A stretch of 15,436 bases of DNA from the NCBI GenBank assembly GCA_943704415.1, contig CALSCO010000385.1, positions 1 through 15,436 on the forward strand, in the 5' to 3' direction. Origin of the DNA: Parvularia atlantis. Lineage: Eukaryota > Opisthokonta > Rotosphaerida. The position numbers and the translations under genes were made by a program. This document shows, piece after piece, positions 1 through 13,128 of this stretch. Under the pieces are notes generated by a model that was not told the DNA's origin, did no database searches, and saw only the letters and a list, made by a program, of their open reading frames with translations. How positions within the stretch are numbered: the stretch's first letter is position 1; each line of letters begins with the position of its first letter.

Positions 1-58
1 GGGGGGGGGACAAGTAAAGGACAAAATCGTTACGGCCTCTTCAGAGGGCGGGGTGGCG
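1..58 (-). other. Formin 3' flank / 3' UTR
   Basis: This stretch follows the formin stop codon. On the minus strand it is pyrimidine-rich, containing TTTTGTCCTTTACTTGTC, and ends in a run of nine C at the window edge. The 8-mer CTTTACTT (plus positions 12-19) also lies just after the forkhead stop, so it may be a 3'-end processing signal. No AATAAA is visible. No other gene is seen here. Confidence 0.4.
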
Positions 59-2793
59 TCAACGCCGCTTCGCGTCTAGGACGTTATCGGACGACCGCCC
101 GAGCGCCTCGAGCGCCGCCTGCCGCGGACTGACGTTGGCCAGCGGCGGGCTGCCCCGGTCGACCTGCTTGGGGCTCTTGTTGGCCATCTTTGGCCCGAAC
201 GGTCCCTCGGGCACCATCGCCAGGCGCGCCGACAGCTGGTCTGCGCCCGACAGCCTGCGCGACCGTTCAGCACGCGCGCACGAGCATCCCGCTGCCCCGC
301 TGCGCACCGCTTCGCACGCTGGTGCTCGCCGGGCGCCCCGGGTTCTGCGGACGCGCGCCGCGATGAGCGTACCACCACAAGCGGCAGGCGCGTGCGCACC
401 GCTGCCACCGGCGACTGAGCGCAGCTTGGGCAGCTGCATCGCCCCGGGCGTGACCTGCGAGTCTGTGCTCGGCTGCTTCTTGAGGCGCATGTTGCTCTGG
501 CTCGGCCGGGCTGCGGCAGCCACCACGCGTGAGGGCAACGCGCAGGGGCGGCGAGCGGGCGCACTCTGCAGCTTCTTGTCGACTGCGCGCCGCGCAAACT
601 CCTCGCCACCCTGGCGCATCTCACTGCCACGGCGCGGCGCGGCGCCCTCGCGGTCAAACACCGCGCCAGAGCGGATCGTTGCGATCAGGTCGTCCATCAT
701 CGTACGCGACGCTGCGCCCGCGGCACACGCGTCAGCCCCGACGCAGCCCGCGGCGCCCGCCCCGCACCGTCGCTGCTGGCGGCCGGGCCCATATTGCGCG
801 GCTTGATGGCCTTCTTCTTCATCTGCTCGGCCTGCTCCGCGCGCTGCTTGGCGAGCCTGGCAGCGAGATGGTCAGCACATGTGCTCGCACGTGGGCAAGC
901 ATGTGCCACACCGCTCCCGCTCGATCTCGGCTTTGTTGTCGGCCTCGGCCTTGTCAAGCGCCTCAAAAAAGTCGTCAAACGTCCCGAAAAATACGTCCGG
1001 CGTGGTCGTCTTAGGGTCGTCGCCAAAGTACTCGATGACCTCGTTCAGGCCTGCGCCACCAGGGCGCGCTCAGCCGGTGCAAGCACCACGCGCACTCGCG
1101 CACCCTTCTCCATCGACGCGACCTTGTCGGCCAGCACCGTCAAAAACTTGTGCCCGCGCTCGTAAAAGCCCTTCATCGCGTCGTAGAACGTGTCGGTTGA
1201 CGAGCTGCTGTTCTTCTCGTGATGCGGGAGCTCCTGCTCGCACACGCGTGTGAGGACGCGGTCGGTACAGCGTGCGCGCGGGTCCGCACCTCGCCGATGC
1301 GGCTGAGGCCCTTGCGCAGCTCAGCCAGCTCCGCGGAGATGATCTGCGGGCTCGCTGCATCCATGGGGTGAGCACGCAACACGTCGCCGCCAGCCGGACG
1401 CACCCAGCCGCGCGTCTTTCAGGATCGCGAGCTCCTCCTTCATGGCCTTGCCCGAGTGATCCGGCCACTTCTTCTCGATCACGTGCGCGAGGTAGTTGAG
1501 CAGCGTGCCCTTGCCGTCGCTCGCCTTCGTGTCGCCGAGCTGGCGCGAGCACGCGCGCGGTCAGCCGCTTCGCATGGCATGGGTGCGTGGCACGCACTCG
1601 CTTGAGCGTGTCAATCTGGAAGCCGTACGCCCCGCCGCGGCTCGTGCTGCCGTTCATGTAGTTGCCGACGGCGAGCACCAGCTGGGGGCGCGCGCTCAGC
1701 GGCGTGCGGGTGCATTTGTGCGTGCCACGCACGCTCATTAGACGCTGCAGCTTCTTGCTGCCCTTGACCTCCTTGGCCGCCTTGGTCAGCGTCTCGATCA
1801 TCGGCCGGATCTCCTCGAGCCGCTCCGAGAAGCGCCGCTTGAAGTAGATAGCGGCCATGCGCTGCTCTAGGCGCGAGACCTTCATAATCTGGCGGGACGT
1901 CTCGTGTCAACGCCCGATATAGGACGACAGTAGCACGCCGGCGCGGCGCGTGCCTCGCACAGGAACTGCTCCGACCTGCCCAGCACGGACGGATTCGACG
2001 CGTACTCGGACAGCTGCTCAATCTGCACCACCGCCGCGAGTCACGCGCCTGCGCAAGGCAAGTGCGCCGTGCCGCGCACCTCTTCGCTCGTCGGCACGCA
2101 CGTCAGCAGCTGCTTGAGCTCCTGCTCCGACAGCTTGTCGTCTTCCATGCGCACGATCGCCTCGCGGATCTCGGAGAACGACAGCTTGATGCGCGAGAGG
2201 ATGATTGCTGCGGCGACGCGTGAGCCCGCGTTGGTCAACGCGCGAGGGCCGCACCGATGTTGTACGAGCGCTTGCTGTCGAGCAGGGTGATCTCGTTGGG
2301 CTTCTGCGACGGGCCCTTCTTGAGCGTCTCGTGGCTCTCGTCCTTGGCTGACGCTGTGCCGCGCACAGATGTGAGTGCACGCGCGCGCACGATAGTGGTG
2401 GGCGCACTCTGCTTAGTGCAGAACAGCGCTTCGATCTCCTTCACGTCCAGGATCCCGCGCAGCGTCGTGTCGTCCGGCGCCACGGCCCAAATGGTGTCTG
2501 TGCGCGCGCGCGCACGGTCAGCCGCACAGACGGGCCGTGCGCGCGCGCGGCACAACGCACCCTTCACGATCGTCTCGTTGACCTTGTTCCAGTGCAGCTG
2601 CTTCATCTTGACCGCGGGGATGATCTTGGGCTTGTTGGGTATGCCCGGCACGACCTGCACGTTCGCGGGCGCCTTGCCTGCACACAGCCCCTCAGCAAAC
2701 GGCAGCACGTCTCGCCGGCTGCATGCAGAACGTGCCTCCTGGTGGTGCCGGCGCGCCCGGCGGCAGCGGCGGCGGCGGCGGCCCGCCCATGCC

Positions 2794-2830
<37 letters not shown>

Positions 2831-5489
2831 CCGCCCATGCCCGGCAGCGGCGGCGGCGGCGGCGGTGGCGGTGCGCCGCTCAGCAGCTGCGCCTGGTCGG
2901 CGGAGGCGGTGCTGGCGGCCGCCATTGCGTCCTTGGACAGCTGCACAGGGCGTGCGTTAGGAGGGCGGCTGGCCGCTGCACAGGTTCCGTGCGAGCGTGC
3001 CTGCTCGGTCGACTGCTTGAGCTGCGCGTCGACAAAGTCCTTGACGAGCTTCTTCACGTCGTCCGTTACGGTCATACCCGCGGGCACCGCAAGTTTGGTC
3101 CAGTCGATCATGATCGCCGACGCGGCCGCCGCTGTGCACCACGCCGCGCATGTCAGCGCCGCTCCACGTGCAAAGCAGTCGCGGCGCACCGGTCACGCGC
3201 GCCTCGGCCTGTGTCTGCGCGAGCTGCAGCTTGGCGCCGTTGAGGTCCGCCTGCAGCAGCATGTTGTCCTCGCGCACGCGCTTGAGCTCGGCCGCCTCCT
3301 GCTGCATCTGTTTGTGTGTGACGAACAGCCGGTCACATCGTGCGTGTGCGTGCGTACACAGCGCGTCGCACCTGCTTCTCGAGGTTCGCGAGGACGGTCT
3401 TGGACGCCTCGTAGTCCTCCGTGCGGGCCATACCCTCGAGCAGGGCCGTCACGTCGATGTCAAAGTCGGTCAGCTCGGGGTCGACGCCGTTGCGCTGCAG
3501 CACGACCTGCATCACCAGCGCGTGGATGATGCGCCAGTAGTGGGCGCTGCGCGCAGGGGCGCGTCAGTTGCACCGAACGCTGCGTAGAGCGAGTGCTCGT
3601 GCACCGCTGCCGCCGGCCCTGCGGGATCAGCAGGAGCTCCTGCAGGGTGCGCAGGAACCACTGGTACGACTCGGTGTCGGACACGACGCCCTTGATCGCC
3701 TTAAAGACGTCATACGGGTCCTGCTTGTTGACGTTGGCGACGTTGTACCGCTCAAGTAGCAGCTGTGTGCGGCGTGCGCGGCGTGAGTGCGCTGTGTGCG
3801 GGCCGCGCGAGGTGCACAAACGCCACCTCGTCGTCTGCGAGTGCCTCGTCCTCGAACACGTTGAGCTGCGTGCTCAGGTCGTCGTTGGCTAGGGCGCGCA
3901 TGTCGGCCATGATGTCCTCGATGCCTGACGCGGCCGTCAGCAAGAGCGGGCCGTGCGCGCGCATCGCCGCGGCTGGCCGCACCGAGATCGATCAGGTCGT
4001 TGCGCAGGTGGATGCGCAGCTCGAGATCGTCGGGCGAGTTGACGATGGCGTTGAACAGCGACATGCACGAGATCTGCGGGCGGCGTCAGCGCAGAGGCGC
4101 AGCGCCTACGTACAAGCGACCGCCACCTGGAACTCGAGCGGCGGGTCCTCGCGCAGCGCCTGGATGAGCGTCTGGAAGCGGAACTGCTCGCGCCGGATGT
4201 TGGAGAAAAACGTAATGGCGTCGAGCACGAGACTGAGGCCCGTCGGCGGCACAAAGCTGGCGTGCGCGCGTATGAGCCACAAGCGGGCCACTCGCGGCAC
4301 GGGCGCGCACCACACGGCCGAGAGCAGTTCAAGGATGACGATGCGCAGGCGCACGTGCGGCAGCCACAGGCCGAGCACGAGCGTGTTGATCCCGTTCTCG
4401 TCGCTCAGGACGGCGTTGAGGCCGCTCGTGTTGTTCATGAGCGCTGCGCGCCGCGCCATCAGCCAGCTGCACGCTGCACTCGCGCCCCGCACGCACCCTT
4501 CATGCACAGGATGCCGCGATACTCCATGTCGATGTCGGCGTCGGTGCTGCGGAGGCGCGCTGTGAGTCACGACACGCCGCCTGACGCTCGCAGCGTGCGC
4601 ACCGCGTCTCGCGCGTCTCCAGCTCCACGAGCAGGTCCAGCAGGCCCGATGGGCCGTCTGCCTCGATGAAGTCGGTGACCCAGCTGGCACGCCAGCGCTC
4701 AGCATCGGCGCGATCGCGCCCGTCCCGTGCGCACGCGCGCGCACGCACCTGAGCGCCTCGGAGCGCAGCGAGATCTCGAGCGCCATAAGCTGCGCCGCGT
4801 CGACGCTGCCCGCGCGGAGCATTTCGGCAAAGGCGCGCGGGTCGCTGGTGCCCTTGTGCGCGCTGGCGACCTGGCCGCCCGTCTGCCGCTGCGCGCACGT
4901 GACGGCGCGCGGGGCCCGTGTGAGCGCAGTTAAAGGCGGCGCGCGTGCGGCGCGGCGCGGCGCGGTGCCTTGAGATTCTCGCGGCCCTTCTGCTGCAGCA
5001 GCAGGTTCCACTTGCGCTCGGGCGCGAGCTGCATCATTTGCTCGCGCCGCGCGGCCGCGAAGCCGAGCTCGTCAAGGAGGGCCTGTGGTCGTGTACGTGC
5101 TGCATGAGCGCACGCAGCAGGAAGGCGGAGGGAGACGCGCGCGCCTCAAAGTCCGGGAGGAACTCAGCCTCAGGCGGCATCGCCACGTCGGCGTCGCTCG
5201 GCAGGCCCAGTTTGGTCTCGACGACGCGGCTGGTGACGGTGGCCGTGAGCACGCGGCTGGCGCGGGTGGGCGGCATGCCGCGCGTGAGACGGACACAGAG
5301 ACAGCATAGGGCAGCAACAACGCACCTCTCGGCCTTCTTCCCGCGGCGGCCCTTGGACGTGGACGCGGCGTACTTGCGCCCGCTGGACGGGCTGCTCGCG
5401 CCGCCGCTCCCGGCGCCGCCCGCGTCCTGCGCCGCCGCCAGCGCCGCGGCGTCGTCGCCCTCGCCGCCTTTGCTCGCGCCCTGGCCCAT
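59..5489 (-). CDS. Diaphanous-related formin (GBD-FH3-FH1-FH2-DAD), 30 exons
   Basis: Actin nucleator and elongator controlled by Rho GTPases, about 1248 aa. Exons in coding order: 5489-5326, 5256-5145, 5082-4969, 4888-4749, 4683-4603, 4546-4497, 4443-4311, 4256-4127, 4073-3983, 3924-3827, 3762-3605, 3546-3372, 3307-3190, 3131-3001, 2940-2736, 2677-2561, 2497-2408, 2353-2255, 2207-2080, 2022-1954, 1888-1733, 1681-1598, 1539-1404, 1354-1290, 1233-1104, 1050-912, 856-768, 711-400, 344-308, 254-59. All phases agree. Domains by residue: N-terminus MGQGASK (possible myristoylation); GTPase-binding region about 80-135 (FEALLDELGF, ERKWNLL); FH3 about 180-430 (CMKALMNN, EFQISCMSLFNAIVNS); coiled coil about 470-521; FH1 about 585-630 with runs of 8, 12 and 5 prolines; FH2 about 650-1045 (KMKQLHWNKV, GNYMN, VIEYFGDDP); DAD near 1072 (MMDDLIATIRSG) and a basic tail. 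The ATG lies in GCCATGG and is the first in frame. Introns 2941-3000, 345-399 and 255-307 are the least certain, because reading through them stays open. Confidence 0.93.
2503..2549. repeat. Inverted repeat (15-bp arms) inside a formin intron
   Basis: Positions 2503-2517 and 2535-2549 are perfect reverse complements made of alternating CG with a CACGG/CCGTG end, separated by a 17-nt loop. The structure fills most of the formin intron 2498-2560. On the minus strand the branch-site-like CTGA sits at the edge of the loop. Confidence 0.7.
2748..2878 (-). repeat. GGC/GGT low-complexity tract encoding formin FH1 polyproline
   Basis: This imperfect triplet repeat encodes three proline runs separated by GMGG linkers, on the minus strand within formin exon 15. 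FH1 proline runs of this kind recruit profilin-actin. Long glycine-rich open frames on the plus strand here are shadows of the tract. Confidence 0.85.
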
Positions 5490-5572
5490 GGCAACCGGCG
5501 CGAACAAATCCAAGCGAACGCGGCCCCCGATTGGCTCGATCGTCGCCACCCGCCTCACTTGTCTGACAGCGC
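5490..5572. promoter_or_regulatory. Short bidirectional promoter with CCAAT box (formin / F-box gene)
   Basis: Only 83 bp separate the formin ATG (minus, 5489) from the F-box protein ATG (plus, 5573). GATTGGCT at 5529-5536 reads AGCCAATC on the minus strand and fits the CCAAT core bound by NF-Y. The same CCAATC core occurs upstream of coactosin. Control of both genes from this interval is inferred from spacing. Confidence 0.6.
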
Positions 5573-7462
5573 ATGGCGGCGAGGTCTCTGCCGGCCGAGG
5601 TCCTCGCGCTCGTCCTCGCCTTCCTCGGCCCGGCCGGCCTGCGCGCCGCCGCGCAGACGTGCCGCCAGTGGTGCGGCGGGCCCGGCCGTCTGCTGCACGA
5701 GCTGACGGGCGGTCGACAGGCGCGACGCAGCGGCCGACCCGCGCCTCTGGTACGACGCGACGCGACGCAGCACGGGGCTTGGCGCGCGTCAGGTGCGCCC
5801 GTGCAGCGCTGTCACGCGAGGCTCAGGCGCGTGCGCGGCACAGCTCGAGCGACTCGGCGTGAGCAGCGCAACGGCGTCGGCCGCGCTGCACCAGGCGGTC
5901 GCGGCGTACCTGCGCGAGCGCGACAAGTGCGTGGCCTTTGCCGCCACGGTTGCGGCACTGATCGCGGGAGCCCGCAGCAACTGGCGCGCGGGCGCGTTCT
6001 CGGCGCAGCACGTCCTGCGCGGGCACACCGACATCGTCCTCAGCGTGCACCTGGACGAGACCAGCGGCGTGCTTGTCTCAGGCTCGTTCGACTCGACCGT
6101 CAAGCTGTGGGACGCGCTGGTGCGACGACAACGGCACTCGCGCCTTCCGCGCCTGACGCTCTCGTACGCCCGTGTGCAGACGCTCGAGTGCCAGCGCACG
6201 CTCTACGGCCACGGCGACGGCGTCCTGTGCGTGCAGGCGCACGGTGGGCTGGTGATATCAGGCTCGTACGACATGACCATCATCCTCTGGGACCGCGCGA
6301 CAGGCGCGCCCATCGCGACGCTGGCCGACCACACGGGTGCGCGCGCGAGCACGCGTATTGCATAGGCGTGGCTGCACTCACGCGCGCCGGTCAGGCTGGG
6401 TCGTCTGCGTGCAGTATGACGGCCGGCGCCTGTTCAGCGGGTCGTGGGACACGACCGTGCGAATGTGGACCGTCGAGGCCGACGGACAGCACTCGCCCTG
6501 CCAGCACGTGTTCTGGGGGCACCAAGAGGGTGCGGCGGCCCGCCCCGTGGCGCACGCGCGGCCGCTGACCGCCCGGGCGCAGCGGTCACGAACCTGCAGG
6601 TACGCGACAACCTGCTCGTCAGCAGCAGCGGCGATAAGACCGTGCGGCTGTGGCACGTTGACACGGGCGAGTGCTGGCGCGTGCTGGACGGTGCGCGGCC
6701 GAAGCGCGCCGTCTCCGTGCGCCCGGCTGACCGCGCATGCTGTCGGCAGGGCATAGCGACCTCGTGCGCGCCGTGCGCTTCGACGACGAGTGCATCTTCA
6801 GCGCCTCGTTCGACCACTCGGTCAAGGTCTGGGGGCGCAGCGACGGCGAATGCCGCACGACGCTGGTGGCGCACAGCAAGGGTGCGCGCTGCCACCGGCG
6901 CTATGCGAGGCCAGCTTATGGCGTGACGCAGGCATCTGGAGCCTGTGCCTCTGCGGTGACACGCTGGCCACGGGGTCGCGCGACGGCACCGTGGCCGTGT
7001 GGCGGCGGCAGCACGCGCCCGGGAGTAGCAGCGCGGACGGTGGCGACGCCGACGGCTGGACGCTCGTGGCGCAGCTCGCGAGCAGCGCGCCCTTGCCTGG
7101 GGCGCACGCCAACCACCCGCCGATCTCGTTCCCCGGGGCAACCGCGAGCGCCCGGCCGCGGACGCGCGGCGGGTCCGGGTGGAGCGCGACGCCGCTCGCC
7201 GCCGTGCTGCGCGACGCGGACGAGGAGGAGGGCGGCGAGGGCTCGGCCCGGCCGGTACCGATTGGTGCGCGGGTCGCTCGCGGCCCGGCGCGGCTGGCTC
7301 ACTGTGCCCGCGGCAGCACGGCTGGCCCGGAGCACGCAGGCGGCCCTGCCGATGGTGACGGACGACTTTTACGCGGTGCAGCTGGACGACGCGCGCGTCT
7401 TTGGCGGGTGCCGCGATGGGACGATCCGCGTATGGGACTTTTCGGGTTCGTGGCCTAGGTGA
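5573..7462 (+). CDS. F-box / WD40-repeat protein (FBXW-type SCF substrate receptor), 8 exons
   Basis: Likely substrate-binding subunit of an SCF (Skp1-cullin-F-box) ubiquitin ligase, 502 aa. Exons: 5573-5670, 5720-6119, 6180-6336, 6395-6529, 6583-6690, 6750-6881, 6932-7264, 7317-7462; all phases agree. The F-box occupies residues 5-50 (LPAEVLALVLAFLG, CRQWRDAA, LWYDATRR) and should bind Skp1. A helical linker follows (AAYLRERDKCVAFAA). Seven WD40 blades follow: VLRGHTDIVLSV/FDSTVKLWD, TLYGHGDGVLCV/YDMTIILWD, DHTGWVVCVQ/WDTTVRMW, GHQEAVTNLQ/GDKTVRLWH, GHSDLVRAVR/FDHSVKVW, AHSKGIWSLC/RDGTVAVW and DDFYAVQLDD/RDGTIRVWD. An acidic, low-complexity insert of roughly 90 residues (DADEEEGGEG) separates blades 6 and 7. 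The architecture resembles Cdc4/Fbw7 and beta-TrCP, but I cannot assign an orthologue or substrate. It is divergent from the formin and convergent with the forkhead gene. Confidence 0.92.
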
Positions 7463-7558
7463 GAGCATTTGTACTCGTACAGGTACATCGGCACACAAGA
7501 AGGTTCAGAGGGCAGCCGCGAACGCCAGCGAGGAAAGCGACCACTGGCGAGCACAGAA

Positions 7559-7635
<77 letters not shown>

Positions 7636-7663
7636 TAAAGAAAAAAACAACGCAAGCGCGGTG
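7463..7663. other. Shared 3' intergenic region between convergent F-box and forkhead genes
   Basis: Besides the microsatellite it holds about 100 bp of ordinary sequence after the F-box stop. On the minus strand a T-rich segment with CTTTACTT (plus 7633-7640) starts 24 nt after the forkhead stop. No further coding capacity was recognised. Confidence 0.6.
7562..7632. repeat. (AG)35 dinucleotide microsatellite
   Basis: There are 71 uninterrupted nucleotides of alternating A and G, followed by an A-rich stretch to about 7650. It lies in the 201-bp interval between the convergent stops of the F-box gene (7462) and the forkhead gene (7664). It is therefore probably in both 3' UTRs, as GA repeats in one transcript and CU repeats in the other. 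Frames through it encoding repeated Arg-Glu or Ser-Leu are not genes. Confidence 0.97.
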
Positions 7664-11109
<3,446 letters not shown>

Positions 11110-13103
11110 TCACGACCAGCGCAGCCAGAGCATGCGCTGCGCCAGGTCGACCAGGGACGGCCCCGTGGGCGCGGCGGGCCCGCCGTCCTCGCGCGGCGCG
11201 TCGTCGCCGTCCAGCAGCTCCCACTGGTCCCTGCGCCCCCCGCGGGCCCGCAGCACGCGCCCGCGCGTGAGACCACCTCGAAACGCACGTGCGCACGCCG
11301 CTTGACAACCGCCGCCACGCACCGGGTGTGGTACTCGCTCAGCGGCGGCAGCATCGTCTCGGGCGGCGTGCACTCGTCCACCGTCACGGTCATCGCCCCC
11401 GCGAGCTCGTCAACGCTGCCGCGCCCGTCACGGCTGCGCTGAGACACACGACGGCATCGCACGCACCTCTTGAAACGGTGAACGGCAGCCGCGCGCACGA
11501 GGTTCGGCAGCGTCTGCAGGGCCTGGTGCACGCGCACGCACGCGGGGGTCAAAGACGCAGCGTGCGTGTGTGCGCGCGTGTGCGCCACCTGGTCTTTGGC
11601 GACCGGCAGCTGCAGCCGCGCGCACAGGTACACGATCGAGTAGTTGAGCCACCCGACGCCCTCGCGCAGCCAGTCGACCAGGTGTAGTTCCTCGTCAACG
11701 TACAGCGGTCGGACGCTGCAGCGCGGCACGTCGTCAGCGCGTCAGGCAGTGAGCGGCAGCGACGACGCGCCTGCCGAATGTGTCGTGCGCGGGCGGCTCG
11801 GGCGCGGGCGTGAGCACGAGCTGGTGCGCGACGATGCTGCGCTGGCGGATGTACGACGTCGAGCCCATGAACAGCACCTGCGGCGCGCTCAGCCGCGAGC
11901 CGCAGCTAGCGTCGTCACCCGGCGCGTGCGCACCTGGTGCGGCAGCTCAACGCAGTGCAGCTTGGCGCACAGCTCAAGCGTGAGCGCAGCCAGGCCCAGG
12001 CTCGCGTTGACGATCTCGAGCGGGAGCACTGCCGCGCGGCTCCTGAGCGGTGCGCATGGATGGACCTGGCGGCGCTGCGCACCAGACAGGTCGCCGGACG
12101 CGTAGCACTGCATGTCGGCGATGAGGACACGAGCAAGCTGCGGGTCGTGCGAGAGCTGCACGAACGAGAGCAGCTTCTTGAGCTTTGACCGGAGTGCCTG
12201 GCGCACGTTTGACTGGCGCCCAGTGCCTGCGCAGTCAGCAGCCCACTGCTAAGCCGAGCAGGACACGCGCACCGCCGTTGTGTCCATCTCCCTGCGCACG
12301 GCGACGATGGTCGACCGGTCTGCCACCAGCGCGCTCAGAGCCCTGGCACGATCGCAGCCCGCCTGTAGCGCGCGCGCTCGCTTGCATCAGCCGTCACGTG
12401 TGCGGGTCGTGCACCGACAGACCTTGACCTGCCGTGCGCGCTGGTCGCGCTTCTGCCGCTGCTGGCCTACGAGCAGCTCGACTGGCACGCACACACGCGC
12501 GTCAGCTCGCACACGGCACGCACGCGATCGGGGTGCCGGCGGCGCACGGGCATCGCGCTCGCGCCTGATGGTGTCACACATCAGCCGCAGCTCGGCCACG
12601 CGGTCACGCAGGTCCGTGCGCTGCCTCTCGCGCGCCAGGCGCCGCGGCGGGTCCTGTGGCGCCTCGAAGGCGGCCGTGGCCGTCGCGCGCAGCCTGGTGA
12701 CCTGCTGCCGGGCCAGCTCGTTGAGGCGTACGCTGCGCGCGTGTCCGGCCATCACATGCGTGACGCGGCACACGCATTCACAGCGCGCACGCACCGCTGC
12801 CGCACGCACGTCGGGCAGACGAACTGCTCCGCGACCGCATCGTCGCACACGAAGCACCGCTCCGTGCGCCGCGCCGGCGCCGCGCCCTCGCCGCCGCCGG
12901 GCCGCTGCGCCACGGCACTCGCCGTCAATGGTGCCACGGTGGCAGCCTGCGTCGCCGCATCAGTCGCGTCCTGCGCTGCATCACCGGCACACACACACCG
13001 TCGTGCCCGCCAGCAGCGACAGGCTGCGCGGCCGTGCCGTGTCCGCCGCCGGCGCTGGCGCCTGGGCGCGCCCCGTGGGCGACGTCCTGTCGACGTGCGC
13101 CAT
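11110..13103 (-). CDS. ATG14: ATG14/Barkor-like (UVRAG family) autophagy protein, 12 exons
   Basis: Probable Vps34 PI3-kinase complex I subunit that directs Beclin-Vps34 to autophagosome formation sites, about 456 aa. Exons in coding order: 13103-12999, 12946-12795, 12732-12548, 12481-12429, 12380-12273, 12212-12083, 12028-11934, 11877-11771, 11715-11589, 11522-11467, 11415-11277, 11223-11110. A double CxxC knuckle (CFVC then CPTC, nine residues between pairs) near residue 68 matches the Barkor N-terminus. Coiled-coil sequence follows (LNELARQQVTRL, ELRLMCDTIRRERDALEL). The C-terminal half matches the UVRAG/Atg14 fold: LPLEIVNASLGLAALTLEL, HQVLFMGSTSYI, VGWLNYSIVYLCARL and LQTLPNL. UVRAG/Vps38 is the alternative, but the Cys knuckle favours ATG14. 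Uncertain points: exon 5 could begin at 12362, the last intron (11224-11276) has an alternative, and intron 11716-11770 needs a GC donor. The start codon is inferred. Confidence 0.78.
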
Positions 13104-13128
13104 GACGCATATGTACAACACGCTAAAT
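13104..13128. promoter_or_regulatory. 25-bp gap between divergent ATG14 and QNG1 start codons
   Basis: The ATG14 ATG (minus, 13103) and the favoured QNG1 ATG (plus, 13129) are 25 bp apart. The gap is locally AT-richer (CATATGTACAACACGCTAA). In-frame ATGs at 13102 and 13111 would remove the gap: starting at 13102 would make the two CDSs overlap by two bases within a CATG. At least one transcript must begin inside the other gene. Confidence 0.6.

Noticed and set aside
1-9. Poly-G at the window edge as a possible telomere or origin element.
   Set aside because: A single G run with no repeated unit; it is just 3' flank of the formin, or an edge effect.
2257-3243. Long open frame on the plus strand opposite the formin, Arg- and Gly-rich.
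   Set aside because: It is antisense to the formin FH1/FH2 exons, is low-complexity and has no family similarity. High GC removes stops in shadow frames.
5490-5558. Formin start upstream of 5489.
   Set aside because: The upstream in-frame codon at 5558 is GTG, not ATG, and the ATG at 5489 has an excellent context.
11224-11371. Alternative last ATG14 intron (about 95 nt) joining at a GGACCAGTGG acceptor.
   Set aside because: It also keeps frame, but it would be longer than any other intron here. The 53-nt intron 11224-11276 fits the usual size.
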